A stretch of DNA of 64,000 nt from an uncultured Clostridium sp. GTDB taxonomy: Bacteria > Bacillota > Clostridia > TANB77 > CAG-508. A model generated the notes under the pieces. The model ran no database searches. It worked only from the letters and a program-made list of their open reading frames with translations, and was not told where the DNA came from. This document shows, in pieces, positions 18,447 to 28,206 of this stretch. The translations under genes were made by a program, and so were the position numbers. Position 1 is the stretch's first letter; every line of letters begins with the position of its first letter. The stretch spans positions 135,874 to 199,873 of the forward strand of contig CAMBEE010000001.1 of the NCBI GenBank assembly GCA_945865665.1, given 5' to 3'.

Positions 18447-20177
18447 ATGGCATTTGATGGAATTGTAACAAAAGCAATAGTAACTGAATTATCAGAACTC
18501 ACAGGAGCTCGAATTGATAAAGTTTTTGAACCAAATAAAAATGAAATAATATTAGGACTATATTCAGAAAAGAAAAATTATGCCTTAGATATATGTATAG
18601 AATCACAAAATTGTAGAATAAATTTAACAACAAACGCAAAACCAAACCCACAAATTGCACCTAATTTTTGTATGTTGTTAAGAAAAAATTTAATAGGTCT
18701 AAAACTAAAAAATTTAATAACTTTTGATTTAGAAAGACTTATTGTCTTAGAATTTGAGGGTTTTGACGATGTTGACGATATAATTTCAAAAAAATTAATT
18801 ATAGAATTAATGGGAAAACATAGTAATATTATTTTACTTGATGACAATAATATCATAATTGATAGTATGAGACATATACGAGAACTTGATGAAAATTTTA
18901 GGGATATTTTGCCACATACAAAATATTCATTTCCTACATCAAATAAAAAAAGCTTTCTTGAATTGCGAGATTTTGAAGAATTTTCAAATTGTATAAGTTG
19001 TACAAATATTGAAGATTTACCATCACAGATTTCAAATACTTTTAATGGTATTTCTAAAAACTTTATTTCTGCAATTATCAGACATTTAGAAATTACAGAA
19101 ATTAATACAGCAAACCTACAAAAAATTTATAATTACATTACTACTACAATAAATAATATAGAAACTGATAGTTTATCTTTTGAAAACATAAAAAACAAAG
19201 ATGGAATTATAAAGGACTATTTCTTGATACCTGAAAAAACATCTGATGAACCTTTTAAATTGAACTTCTTTGTTGACGATTTTTACTATAATAAAGAAAC
19301 ATCAGAAACTTTTAAAAATTACAGAAATTCTCTTCTAAAATTAATTTTGGATACTCTAAAAAAATATAAAAAGAGACTTTACAATATCGACGAGAAATTA
19401 AAAGAATGTGAAGATATGGATACATATAGAATTTATGGAGAGCTTATAACTGCTAACTTATATAGAATTCCTAATAGAAATTTATCGGAAATAGAGTTGG
19501 AAAATTATTATGATAATAATAATAAAATAACTATTAAGCTTGATAAACGTTTTTTACCTAGTATAAATGCAAAAAGATTTTTCAAAAAATATTCTAAGTT
19601 AAAAAATGCATTAGCTATTGTTTCTGAACAAAAAGAAGATACCTTAAAAGAACTTGACTATATAGAAAGTGTTGTTTATGAATTAGAAAATTGTTCTACA
19701 ATTGAAGAAGTTGGTGCAATTTTCGATGAAATTTCTGAAAATAATATTTTTAAAGATAAAAAAGAGCTAAACACTTCTAAGAAAAGCAAAATAAAAAAAT
19801 CTAAATTTACTAAAAACAAAACTGTTTCTTTTAACCCTCTAAAATATACTGTTGATGGTTATACTGTTTTGGTTGGTAGAAATAATAAAGAAAATGATTA
19901 TTTAACTTTGAAATATGCAAACAAGTCAGATATTTGGTTTCATACTAAAGATTTTCATGGAAGTCATACTATTTTGAAAATTGATAACAATTTGCCCTTT
20001 CCAAATGATAATATTTTAGTTGAAGCTGCTAAAATTGCTGCTCAACATAGTAAGGCAAAAAATTCTTCTAATGTTCCTGTTGATTATTGTGAAGTTAAAT
20101 ATGTCAAAAAGCCTTCTGGTTCTAAGCCCGGAATGGTAATTTACTCCAACAATAAAACCTTGAATGTTAATCCTTAA
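18447..20177 (+). CDS. rqcH: NFACT protein RqcH (ribosome quality control, FbpA-like)
   Basis: RqcH binds stalled 50S subunits and adds C-terminal alanine tails to trapped peptides. The start is ATG 18447 (MAFDGIVTKAIVTEL), with AAAGGA upstream; an in-frame ATG at 18429 precedes that site. The 576-residue protein has the NFACT-N region (TGARIDKVFEP, NARPNPQIAP-like NAKPNPQIAPNFCMLLRK), a coiled-coil middle, and the C-terminal NFACT-R domain (YTVLVGRNNKENDYLT, DIWFHTKDFHGSH). smpB, for the other rescue pathway, lies about 6.5 kb away. Confidence 0.93.
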   Translation: MAFDGIVTKAIVTELSELTGARIDKVFEPNKNEIILGLYSEKKNYALDICIESQNCRINLTTNAKPNPQIAPNFCMLLRKNLIGLKLKNLITFDLERLIVLEFEGFDDVDDIISKKLIIELMGKHSNIILLDDNNIIIDSMRHIRELDENFRDILPHTKYSFPTSNKKSFLELRDFEEFSNCISCTNIEDLPSQISNTFNGISKNFISAIIRHLEITEINTANLQKIYNYITTTINNIETDSLSFENIKNKDGIIKDYFLIPEKTSDEPFKLNFFVDDFYYNKETSETFKNYRNSLLKLILDTLKKYKKRLYNIDEKLKECEDMDTYRIYGELITANLYRIPNRNLSEIELENYYDNNNKITIKLDKRFLPSINAKRFFKKYSKLKNALAIVSEQKEDTLKELDYIESVVYELENCSTIEEVGAIFDEISENNIFKDKKELNTSKKSKIKKSKFTKNKTVSFNPLKYTVDGYTVLVGRNNKENDYLTLKYANKSDIWFHTKDFHGSHTILKIDNNLPFPNDNILVEAAKIAAQHSKAKNSSNVPVDYCEVKYVKKPSGSKPGMVIYSNNKTLNVNP

Positions 20178-20202
20178 AAAAAGCGGAATATATCCGCTTT
20201 TT
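20178..20202. terminator. Convergent terminator of rqcH and rimO
   Basis: A 10-bp stem (AAAAAGCGGA / TCCGCTTTTT) with a 5-base loop starts right after the rqcH stop and overlaps the end of rimO, so it serves both converging genes. Confidence 0.85.
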
Positions 20203-21571
20203 ATTTTACTATTTTTCCTTTTAAATCATAATTAGTAACATCAGTTATTTTGCAATTAATAAAATTATTCAAAATTTCATTAACATCAAAAGAACCATCA
20301 TTTTCTATGTATACCAAACCATCTTCCTCCGGAACATCTTGCATTGTTCTACCAACAAAATATTTACCATCAAAAGACATATCTTCAACTAAAACCTTAT
20401 AATTTTTTCCAACTTTATTTTCTAAAACTTGTTTTGATATTTTTTGTTGCTCTGCCATTATTTTGTTATATCTTGCCTTTTTAGTATTTCCATGTATTTG
20501 TTCTGGAAGTCTTGCAGCTGGTGTTCCCTCTTCTTTTGAATATTTGAATACTCCCAATTTATCAAATTTTGTAGTTTTAACAAATTCCAAAAGTTCTTCA
20601 AAATTTTCATTTGTTTCTCCTGGGAATCCAACTATTAAACTTGTTCTTAATGTAACATCTGGTATTTGTATTCTTATTTTTTTTATTATACCTGTGATGT
20701 TTTCTTTGCTAGTTCTTCTATTCATTTTCTTTAATATTGAATTTGATATATGTTGAATTGGGATGTCAAAATATTTTGCTATTTTGCCATTATTTGCAAC
20801 TGTTTTTATCAATTCGTCTGTAATTCCTTCTGGATAAGAATATAAAAATCTAATCCATTCAATTCCATCTATTTTACCTAATTTTTCTAATAATTCAGCT
20901 AATTTGCTTTCACCATAAATATCAACACCATATTTTGTGGTATCTTGTGCAATAACTATTAACTCTTTAATTCCTTTTTTAGCAAGCATTTTAGCTTCAT
21001 TCAATATCTCGTCCATTTCTCTGCTAACAAATGGACCCCTTATATACGGAATAGCACAATATGTACATTTATTGCTACATCCTTCACCTATTTTTAGATA
21101 TGCATAATTTTTTCCCGTTGTTACGATTCTTTCCATAAATTCATTATATTTTGGCATTGGAAGTGGCTCAATTTCAGATATTTTTTTACTTGTTTTTGTC
21201 TTTGATTTTTCTACAATGTCTCTTTTAACTAAGTCTTCTATTTTATCCCATAGGTTGTTATATTCATCTATTTTTATAAACAAATCTACTTCAGGTAATA
21301 GTTTTATCAAATCATCATAATATCTTTGAACAAGGCATCCCATTGCTATCAAATATTTGCATCTTTTCTTTTTATATTCTGCCATTTCTAATATTGTGTT
21401 TATTGCTTCTTCTTTTGCTGATTCTATAAATCCACATGTATTTATTACTAAAATGTCTGCTTCTTCTGGATTATTTACTATTTTATAATTGTTCTTTTTA
21501 AACATACCAATTGCTACTTCTGTATCTATTAAATTTTTGCTGCATCCTAGTGATATAAATCCTACGTTCAT
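20201..21571 (-). CDS. rimO: Ribosomal protein S12 methylthiotransferase RimO
   Basis: RimO is a radical-SAM enzyme that methylthiolates an aspartate of ribosomal protein S12. The 456-residue protein has the N-terminal MTTase domain with cluster cysteines in SLGCSKNLIDTE, NTCGFI and GCLVQRY. The radical-SAM CxxxCxxC motif is CSNKCTYCAIPYIRG, and a C-terminal TRAM-like domain is present. The MNVGFISLGCSKN start is typical of RimO rather than MiaB. AGGAG precedes the ATG. It heads a minus-strand group with no obvious functional partner. Confidence 0.94.
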   Translation of the reverse strand: MNVGFISLGCSKNLIDTEVAIGMFKKNNYKIVNNPEEADILVINTCGFIESAKEEAINTILEMAEYKKKRCKYLIAMGCLVQRYYDDLIKLLPEVDLFIKIDEYNNLWDKIEDLVKRDIVEKSKTKTSKKISEIEPLPMPKYNEFMERIVTTGKNYAYLKIGEGCSNKCTYCAIPYIRGPFVSREMDEILNEAKMLAKKGIKELIVIAQDTTKYGVDIYGESKLAELLEKLGKIDGIEWIRFLYSYPEGITDELIKTVANNGKIAKYFDIPIQHISNSILKKMNRRTSKENITGIIKKIRIQIPDVTLRTSLIVGFPGETNENFEELLEFVKTTKFDKLGVFKYSKEEGTPAARLPEQIHGNTKKARYNKIMAEQQKISKQVLENKVGKNYKVLVEDMSFDGKYFVGRTMQDVPEEDGLVYIENDGSFDVNEILNNFINCKITDVTNYDLKGKIVK

Positions 21572-21665
21572 TTTTTATCTCCTATCAAAATATTTACAAT
21601 TTAGGTTAGAAAAGAATTAAAATTCGCCACTGCACACAGTCTAAAATTATAATTCTTTTTAGCCT

Positions 21666-22862
21666 CTATTCTTTGTGACTACAAATATGTTTTCTAGTCA
21701 ACTCCATTAAATCAAGCTTTGTAAAACCCTCTACCTGAGTTTTGGTCCTATCAAGTTTCAATTTTTCTTCTAATAAAGTTTGAATTTCTTCTTTATTTTT
21801 TTCATTTTTCATATCTATGTAATCAATTATAATAATACCACCAATATCCCTTAATCTAAGTTGTTTTGCTATTTCAACAGTTGCTTCTTTATTGACTTTA
21901 AATACAGTATCTTCCACACTTTTATTTCCTGTATATTTACCAGTGTTTACATCAATTGCAGTTAGTGCTTCTGTTTTGTCTATAGTAATAAATCCACCAC
22001 ATTTTAGCCATATTTTTCTGTTTTCTAGTTTTGATACTTCTTTCTTTACATCATAAATATCTAAGATATCTTCATTTTCCTTTAATACTATATCAGTTCC
22101 AGACAAATAATTATTCATTTTATTAAATTGCATTATATTGTTATATTCTTCTTTACTATTTAAAGTAATTTTTTGTACTGATTTTTCTGGTAAGTCTATT
22201 ATCATTTTTTCAAATATTCCATTAGCTTTTGCTATCAATTTAGGTTTGCTAGCTTTATTATTTTCAAATTTTGCTTGTATTTCTTTCCATCTTTTTTCAA
22301 CATTCTTAATATCTTCAATAATTTCTTGATTTTTTCCAGCGGCTGATGTTCTAATTATTGCACCATTTTCAGGGCTCAAATTTTCTTTAACTAATTTGAT
22401 AAGTCTTTCTTGTTCTTTCTTGTCTTCAATTTTTTGTGATACTGTTATTATGTCAGTATTTGGCATTAATGCAATATATTTACTTGGTAAATTAATATGT
22501 GTTGAAACTCTTGCACCTTTTTGAAGATTACTATCTTTTTTTACTTGTACTAAAAGTCTTTGTCCTTCTTTTATAACATCTGATATATTAATTTTATCAT
22601 TATTAGTAGTAATGTTTTCTAGATTTTTTTCATCTATTTTATCTAAAATGTCTTTTAAATGTATAAAGCTATTTTTTTCTGTTCCAATATCCACAAACGC
22701 TGCTTGCATACCTTTTATTACATTTTTAACAATGCCTACATAAATATTGCCTTCATTTCTGTTCGAATTTTCCTCATCCATATAGTATTCTAATAGTCTT
22801 CCATCTTCTAATAATGCAATATCTTTTTTATCATCTTCTTTGTTTATCAATATTTCTAGCAT
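21666..22862 (-). CDS. rng: Ribonuclease E/G family protein
   Basis: RNase G-type endonucleases cut AU-rich single-stranded RNA. The 398-residue protein has the S1-like N-terminal region (GNIYVGIVKNVIKGMQAAFV, IHLKDIL) and the catalytic domain with the two metal-binding aspartates in TAIDVNTGKYTG and GGIIIIDYIDM. It ends at LMELTRKHICSHKE, shortly after the conserved LTRK, so the small dimerisation domain of E. coli RNase E is missing or very short, as in many Firmicutes. It ends a cluster with pth and the acidic protein, 16 bases after pth on the same strand in the reverse order. Confidence 0.9.
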   Translation of the reverse strand: MLEILINKEDDKKDIALLEDGRLLEYYMDEENSNRNEGNIYVGIVKNVIKGMQAAFVDIGTEKNSFIHLKDILDKIDEKNLENITTNNDKINISDVIKEGQRLLVQVKKDSNLQKGARVSTHINLPSKYIALMPNTDIITVSQKIEDKKEQERLIKLVKENLSPENGAIIRTSAAGKNQEIIEDIKNVEKRWKEIQAKFENNKASKPKLIAKANGIFEKMIIDLPEKSVQKITLNSKEEYNNIMQFNKMNNYLSGTDIVLKENEDILDIYDVKKEVSKLENRKIWLKCGGFITIDKTEALTAIDVNTGKYTGNKSVEDTVFKVNKEATVEIAKQLRLRDIGGIIIIDYIDMKNEKNKEEIQTLLEEKLKLDRTKTQVEGFTKLDLMELTRKHICSHKE

Positions 22863-22878
22863 TTCTTAATAATCCTCT

Positions 22879-23436
22879 CTAATTAAATTTATTCATTGCA
22901 ATATCTATTCCATTTTTTATAATTTCTTCTACCGCTTCTGATGCTTTTTTTACACCTTCAGCTAAAATTTTTTGTTCTTCTTCTGGAACTTTACCTATAA
23001 CATAATTTATCATATCATTTTTGAATTCTGGTTGACCTATTCCAACCCTTACTCGTGGAAATTCTGTAGTACCCAATTCCTGTACTACAGATTTCATTCC
23101 ATTATGAGAACCTGGTCCACCCTTTTTTCTCAATTTTATTTTTCCTTTTTCAATATCAATATCGTCATATATGACAATTATGTCTTTAGGTTCGATGTTA
23201 TAAAATTCGCAAATTTCTTTTATTGATTCCCCACTTAGGTTCATATATGTTTGTGGTTTTAATAATATTACTTTTTTTCCTTGTATTATTGCCGTTTCAT
23301 ATAGTCCTTTAAATTTTGATTTTGTTATAGTTATATTGTTTCTTTTTGCAATTTCATTTATTGTATCAAATCCCATATTGTGCCTTGTATTGGCATATTC
23401 TTCTTCAGGGTTTCCTAGTCCCACTATTAAATACAT
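22879..23436 (-). CDS. pth: Peptidyl-tRNA hydrolase
   Basis: Pth releases peptidyl-tRNAs that drop off ribosomes. The start is set at ATG 23436 (MYLIVGLGNPEEEY), with AAAGGAAAG just upstream; a start at 23466 would add ten basic residues not found in the family. The 185-residue protein contains NTRHNMGFDTI (catalytic His), LKPQTYMNLSGES, VIYDDIDIEKGKIKLR and GSHNGMKSV, all diagnostic. The gene lies between an acidic coiled-coil protein gene upstream and the RNase E/G gene 16 bases downstream. Confidence 0.95.
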   Translation of the reverse strand: MYLIVGLGNPEEEYANTRHNMGFDTINEIAKRNNITITKSKFKGLYETAIIQGKKVILLKPQTYMNLSGESIKEICEFYNIEPKDIIVIYDDIDIEKGKIKLRKKGGPGSHNGMKSVVQELGTTEFPRVRVGIGQPEFKNDMINYVIGKVPEEEQKILAEGVKKASEAVEEIIKNGIDIAMNKFN

Positions 23437-23525
23437 TTTTATCTTTCCTTTTCTTTTATTTGTCATTTAAAATTTATTAACCAATTCTTTTCTTCATTTC
23501 GTATAAAATTTTATTTCTTAATCTT

Positions 23526-25325
23526 TTATTTATCTCTGAAAAATTTATTGAATAATCCTTTTCCTTTTTTATTTTCTTTTGAATTTTTCACACTACTTAC
23601 TTTAGTATTGTTATTATTCTTAGATTCCTTATTATCATTATCTTCTTCAGCATCTTCATCATCATCATCTTCGTCAAATTCTTCATCATCATAATCTTCG
23701 TCATCATCTTCTTCAAATTCTTCATCATCTTTGTACTCGTCATAGTCTTCATAATCATCATCTTCATATTCTTCATCTTCAAAGTCAGAATCATCATAAT
23801 CATCATCGTCTTCGTAATCATTATCCTCTTCTTCTTCGTCATCGTCTACTTCTTCTTCATCATACTCGTCATTATATTCATATTCATTATCATAGTCATC
23901 GTATTCGTCATCATCTTCGTAATCAGAATCTACATATTCGCCATCATCTTCAAAGTCATCTGTATCCTCATGTTCTTCTGTTTCTTCATAATCACTATCT
24001 TCGTCATATTCGTCGTCATCATCATCGTCATAATCGTCTCCAAATATATCATCATCATACTTATTTCTTTTAAAAATAGAATCCTGTATCTTCTCTGATA
24101 TTTCTGATTTTACATCTGCGATATCTTCCTCATCCTGTTCTGGTTTAAACTCTGACAAATCTCTTTCAAATTTTTGAGTAACTTCATTTTCAAAAACATT
24201 GTAAATATTTTTTATCTCCTCAATTCTCCAAGAATCAGAATTGATAATTACTCCTGAATTCATTTTCAAATTATTTAATTCTTTTTCAAGATTTTCTTCT
24301 TTTTTATTTATCTCATTTAAATATTCAACATCATACAATTCTTTGTATGCCTTTTTTGTAGCCTTTCCTGTTATTTCCTTTACTACTAATTCATACAAAT
24401 TATCAAATCTACCCATATCATTTTCGAATTGTTCACAAGCCTCGCTCATAAGAGTTTTATGAACTTTAGCCCCATTAATAGCCGTCATTCTTTCATTATC
24501 TAAAAAAGCCACAATATACATTTTTTGTGCTTTTAAAAAAGCAAATTTTGCACCAATATCTCTTAAGATTTTAACATATTTATCTATTTTTATGTCATCA
24601 TTATTAATTTCTGATAACACTTTTCTCAATTTATCAAAAACTGTTAAATAACATGCAACTTCTCTTTTAGCAATTTCGTTTCTTGCTCTCACCGCTTTTT
24701 CAATTACATTTTTATCAAATGGAATTCTCTCATCTTTTCCATTTTCAATCATAGTTTCTATTATTTCATTATTGAAATCTTCACCTGTAAAATTAATAAA
24801 TTTTTTAATATTCATTATTATTTCTTTTGAAATATTTGAAATATCATTTGTAGATTTTTGTATAATTTGAAGATATTCTTTTTCTTCTTCCCTTCTACTT
24901 CTAGAAATTTTATTTCTTTCAGTTTGTTTATCTTCAAAATCCACTAAATTTTTAATAAATCTTTCTCTTAACTCTTCTAAGTTTTTATTATTCTCATTAA
25001 TTTTTTCTTCTATCTTTAATAGTTTCTTTTCAATAGCAGATGGATCCTCATCAAGAATATCAAATAATTGATTGCGGTCTTCTTCTAACTTGATATTAGA
25101 CTTGTATATCTTTTTCTGTTCTTGTTGAATTTGTCTTATTTCATTTGCAGTAATATCAAATTCATTTATAATATTATCTTCTTCTTTAACTATATCCTGA
25201 TATTTTTGTATTTCTTCTATAGTGTATTTAAAATCTTTATATATAGTTTTTAAGTTTTCCTTTTTATCAAATCCAAACATATTATTATAATATTTTTCAA
25301 GTATTATTGCACTTCTCTCATACAT
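23526..25325 (-). CDS. Coiled-coil protein with an extremely acidic Asp/Glu-rich C-terminal region
   Basis: I do not recognise the family. Residues 1-380 are mostly alpha-helical, with long heptad-like stretches rich in Glu, Lys, Ile and Asn (for example EIRQIQQEQKKIYKSN). Residues about 415-570 are almost entirely Asp, Glu and Tyr (runs such as DDDDDDEYDEDSDYEE). The last 30 residues turn basic (KKGKGLFNKFFRDK). There is no signal peptide or membrane helix. Such a tail could bind basic proteins, RNA-binding partners or metal ions. It is upstream of pth and RNase E/G on the same strand; a role in RNA or ribosome handling is only a guess from that position. Confidence 0.65.
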   Translation of the reverse strand: MYERSAIILEKYYNNMFGFDKKENLKTIYKDFKYTIEEIQKYQDIVKEEDNIINEFDITANEIRQIQQEQKKIYKSNIKLEEDRNQLFDILDEDPSAIEKKLLKIEEKINENNKNLEELRERFIKNLVDFEDKQTERNKISRSRREEEKEYLQIIQKSTNDISNISKEIIMNIKKFINFTGEDFNNEIIETMIENGKDERIPFDKNVIEKAVRARNEIAKREVACYLTVFDKLRKVLSEINNDDIKIDKYVKILRDIGAKFAFLKAQKMYIVAFLDNERMTAINGAKVHKTLMSEACEQFENDMGRFDNLYELVVKEITGKATKKAYKELYDVEYLNEINKKEENLEKELNNLKMNSGVIINSDSWRIEEIKNIYNVFENEVTQKFERDLSEFKPEQDEEDIADVKSEISEKIQDSIFKRNKYDDDIFGDDYDDDDDDEYDEDSDYEETEEHEDTDDFEDDGEYVDSDYEDDDEYDDYDNEYEYNDEYDEEEVDDDEEEEDNDYEDDDDYDDSDFEDEEYEDDDYEDYDEYKDDEEFEEDDDEDYDDEEFDEDDDDEDAEEDNDNKESKNNNNTKVSSVKNSKENKKGKGLFNKFFRDK

Positions 25326-25539
25326 AAATTTGTCCCCCTATTTTTACAAATTCTCTCATTTTTATACATTTTACCATTTTTAGTTAAAAATAACAAGTAA
25401 TTTAAGCTTATATTTTATTATTATATTTTAAATTTTCTCTAGACTGTTACTCAATTTTGTGTTATTATATCTATATAGTAAATTTGGTTATTAACAAATT
25501 TACTTTAAAACAAATGAAAACATAAGGAGGTTAATCAAT

Positions 25540-25914
25540 ATGACAAGTTTAAGGAAAATAATATCAATAGTCTTAATCTTTTTATTAATTATTTTAATAA
25601 ACACAAATTTTGTAAAATCTGTTGATTTAAATTTAACTGAAAATTCTTCAAGTAACTCTTCTCTAGACGATAATCAAAGCTATGATGAAGATAATTCTGA
25701 AGACTATTCTGATACAACATCAAATTCCAGTAGAAATGCAACACAAAATACTTCTCAGAATTCTTCAAGTGTAACATCTACAACTGTTAAATCAGGGAAT
25801 TTAAATTCTTCAGCTGATTTAAGTTTAACTAATATCTTAAACATATTTTTAATAGTTATTGGTATTCTTTTAATTTTACTAGCAATTGCAATTTTAATAA
25901 AATTAAAAAATTAA
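25540..25914 (+). CDS. Small secreted or membrane-anchored Ser/Asn-rich protein
   Basis: A 124-residue protein with an N-terminal signal or anchor (ISIVLIFLLIILINTNFVKS), a low-complexity middle rich in Ser, Asn, Thr and Asp, and a C-terminal transmembrane helix ending in KLKN. A clear AAGGAGG precedes the ATG. It resembles surface-exposed spacer proteins anchored at the C-terminus; no domain is recognised. The next gene downstream has the same plan, which suggests a paired function at the cell envelope. Confidence 0.65.
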   Translation: MTSLRKIISIVLIFLLIILINTNFVKSVDLNLTENSSSNSSLDDNQSYDEDNSEDYSDTTSNSSRNATQNTSQNSSSVTSTTVKSGNLNSSADLSLTNILNIFLIVIGILLILLAIAILIKLKN

Positions 25915-26071
25915 CTGTCAAAACTAAAGTTTTCAAAATAAGAAAATTTTAGTTTTTTTGCTTTATATAGGTATTTTTTGTATGTATATTTTCTCCAAAT
26001 TTTTAAATAATATTAATAGATTTATCAATTTAAATCAATTATTTTGTTTACATTTAAAGGAGGAAATTAAA

Positions 26072-26509
26072 ATGAACAAGAAAATTTTTGTTTCTTTAGT
26101 AGTTGCTGTTTTTGCCATATTTTCTTTTTCAATTTGTTTTGCAAATGATGGAAATACTGTTTTAAATACTGCCACAAATGATATAAGAAATTTTGTAGAC
26201 GGTGTGGAAAATACAGTTGAAAATGCAGCATTAGATATTTCTAATACATCAAAAGATGTAACTGGTGGTACAGAAAACAAAATGTCTAAAGGTGAAGACA
26301 AAATGAACAATGGAATTATTTCTTCTGCAGGAGCTACAAATAATTATTCCGCAAGAAGAACATCAACAGAAAATACAGTTATGGGAATGTCTTCTAATGC
26401 ATGGACATGGATTATTTTAGGTGTTGCAGCTATTGCAATAATTGCTGTTGTTTGGTATTATTCAATGCAATTTACTAATAATCGTCATGATGATGATTCA
26501 GAAGAATAG
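26072..26509 (+). CDS. Small exported membrane protein with C-terminal anchor
   Basis: The start at ATG 26072 (MNKKIFVSLVVAVF) follows AAAGGAGGAA; an upstream in-frame start at 25958 is not supported. The 145-residue protein has a signal peptide ending near CFAND, a hydrophilic middle with amphipathic helix character, a C-terminal transmembrane segment (WTWIILGVAAIAIIAVVWYY) and an acidic tail DDDSEE. I do not recognise the family. It follows the 25540 gene by about 155 bases on the same strand. Confidence 0.65.
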   Translation: MNKKIFVSLVVAVFAIFSFSICFANDGNTVLNTATNDIRNFVDGVENTVENAALDISNTSKDVTGGTENKMSKGEDKMNNGIISSAGATNNYSARRTSTENTVMGMSSNAWTWIILGVAAIAIIAVVWYYSMQFTNNRHDDDSEE

Positions 26510-26512
26510 TCG

Positions 26513-26560
26513 CGGATTTTCATTAATTCAATATTTTTAAATATCATTAATGTCCGCTTT
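26513..26560 (+). terminator. Hairpin after the 26072 gene
   Basis: GCGGA...CATTAAT pairs with ATTAATG..TCCGC around an AT-rich loop, followed by TTTT. It probably ends transcription of the two small membrane genes ahead of the smpB promoter. Confidence 0.55.
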
Positions 26561-26565
26561 TAGCC

Positions 26566-26594
26566 TTGCAGTTTAGGTTTTTTCGTGTTATACT
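26566..26594 (+). promoter_or_regulatory. Predicted sigma-A promoter for smpB
   Basis: TTGCAG (26566-26571) and TATACT (26589-26594) with a 17-base spacer lie about 30 bases ahead of the smpB start. Confidence 0.6.
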
Positions 26595-26626
26595 AAATTA
26601 TATTAAATATGAATTGAGGTTTTTTT

Positions 26627-27082
26627 ATGAATACAAAATTAATTGCGAAAAATCCTACTGCATTTCATAATTATACAATTAATGATAAATTGGAAGTAGG
26701 TATTGTACTTTCTGGAACAGAAATCAAATCAATTAGAAATGGTAAAGCTAACTTAAAAGATAGTTATGCTGTTATAAAAAATGGTGAAGTATACATAGTC
26801 GGTATGCATATAAGTCCTTATGAACAAGGAAATATTTTTAATAAAGATCCTTTGCGTGATAGGAAATTGCTTTTAAACAGACGTGAAATAAATAAGTTAG
26901 TTGGCTTAGTTAAACAAAAAGGTTGTAGCTTAGTTCCAATTAGCATGTATTTCAAAGGTAGTTTAGTTAAATTAGAATTAGGTGTTGGTAAAGGTAAAAA
27001 GCTTTATGATAAACGTGAAGATATTGCTAAAAAAGATGCTGAACGAAGAATGAAACAGCTATTATCTTATAAAAATCAATAG
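26627..27082 (+). CDS. smpB: SsrA-binding protein SmpB
   Basis: SmpB binds tmRNA and brings it to stalled ribosomes for trans-translation. The 151-residue length is normal. Signatures are [52 protein letters not shown] and the basic C-terminal tail [19 protein letters not shown]. The ssrA gene itself is not seen next to it. Confidence 0.96.
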   Translation: MNTKLIAKNPTAFHNYTINDKLEVGIVLSGTEIKSIRNGKANLKDSYAVIKNGEVYIVGMHISPYEQGNIFNKDPLRDRKLLLNRREINKLVGLVKQKGCSLVPISMYFKGSLVKLELGVGKGKKLYDKREDIAKKDAERRMKQLLSYKNQ

Positions 27083-27083
27083 A

Positions 27084-27104
27084 GATTATGGCGTATCCAT
27101 AATC
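27084..27104 (+). terminator. smpB terminator
   Basis: GATTATGG and CCATAATC pair around a 5-base loop directly after the smpB stop, followed by a CCCTATTTTTT tract. It also lies just beyond the convergent fba stop. Confidence 0.75.
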
Positions 27105-27112
27105 CCTATTTT

Positions 27113-28045
27113 TTATGCCTTATTTGCTGAGCCGAAAACATCAACTATTTTATGTTTTACAGTTTCTTTTATTAATTCTCTTGCTTCACCTAGATATTTT
27201 CTAGGATCAAATACATTTGGATTTTCAACAAAAGTTTTTCTAATACCTGCAGTCATAGCAAGTCTTAAGTCTGTATCAACATTTATTTTTGAAACACCTG
27301 AAATACTTGCTTCGTGTAATATTTCATCTGGAACTCCTTTTGCACCTGGTATATCTCCACCAAATTCATTACACATATTAACTAATTCTGGTATTACTGT
27401 TGAAGCACCATGTAAAACTATTGGTGTATTTGGTATTCTTTCTTTTACTTCTTTTAAAATATCAAATCTTAATTTTGCTTCACCTTTAAATTTGTAAGCT
27501 CCATGGCTTGTACCAATTGCAATTGCTAAAGAATCACAACCTGTTCTTTTTACAAATTCTTCAGCTTGTGCTGGGTCAGTATACATTGCATCATTTGCTG
27601 CTACATTTACATCGTCTTCGATTCCTGCTAATTTTCCAAGTTCAGCTTCTACTGGAACTCCATGTGCATGTGCGTAATCCACAACTTTTTTTGTTAAAGC
27701 TACATTTTCTTCAAAGTCATATTTTGAACCATCTATCATTACTGATGTAAATCCATTATCGATACACATTTTTGCTGTTTCAAAATCTGGTCCATGGTCT
27801 AAGTGTATTGCTATTGGTATATTTGGATGCTCTTCTACTGCTGCTTTTACCATTTTCATTAAATAATTTATTCTTGCATATTTTATCGCACTTGATGATA
27901 CTTGTAATATTACAGGTGAATTTGCTTCTGCTGCTGCATCTACAATTCCTTGTATTATTTCCATGTTGTTTACATTAAATGCACCTATTGCATATCCTTC
28001 TTTCATTGATTTTTCAAACATTTCTTTTGTTGTTACTAATGCCAT
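27113..28045 (-). CDS. fba: Class II fructose-bisphosphate aldolase
   Basis: This zinc-dependent aldolase splits fructose 1,6-bisphosphate in glycolysis. The start at ATG 28045 (MALVTTKEMFEKSM) follows AGGAGGA; the upstream extension to 28099 has no such site. The 310-residue protein has GAFNVNNMEIIQ, the zinc-binding HLDHGPDFE, SVMIDGSKYDFEENV, VEAELGKLAG, AIGTSHGAYKF and LHGASTV. A TTGACA/TAAAAT promoter lies upstream. It is a stand-alone housekeeping gene. Confidence 0.95.
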   Translation of the reverse strand: MALVTTKEMFEKSMKEGYAIGAFNVNNMEIIQGIVDAAAEANSPVILQVSSSAIKYARINYLMKMVKAAVEEHPNIPIAIHLDHGPDFETAKMCIDNGFTSVMIDGSKYDFEENVALTKKVVDYAHAHGVPVEAELGKLAGIEDDVNVAANDAMYTDPAQAEEFVKRTGCDSLAIAIGTSHGAYKFKGEAKLRFDILKEVKERIPNTPIVLHGASTVIPELVNMCNEFGGDIPGAKGVPDEILHEASISGVSKINVDTDLRLAMTAGIRKTFVENPNVFDPRKYLGEARELIKETVKHKIVDVFGSANKA

Positions 28046-28120
28046 ATTAATTCCTCCTAACATTTTTATTGTTAACAAATTTTTCTTTTTTATTAACAAT
28101 TATTTATTAATTTCAATGTT

Positions 28121-28149
28121 ATTTTATTTCTAAAAATTTAATATGTCAA
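28121..28149 (-). promoter_or_regulatory. Predicted sigma-A promoter for fba
   Basis: On the minus strand TTGACA (28149-28144) and TAAAAT (28126-28121) are separated by 17 bases. The leader of about 70 bases contains the 10-bp palindrome TTGTTAACAA, which could be a regulatory site. Confidence 0.65.
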
Positions 28150-28206
28150 TAGTTTTTTTAGTTTTTTAGTGTACACTTGCTTCACTATTTCTATTAATCT
28201 TTTTAT

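Noticed and set aside
23597..23842. Met/Lys-rich frame inside the acidic-tail gene
   Set aside because: It is the shifted reading of GAT/GAA repeats of the acidic protein and has no ribosome site.
28045..28110. Rex operator before fba
   Set aside because: TTGTTAACAA is present but the TTGTTAA-N4-TTAACAA spacing of Rex sites is not.
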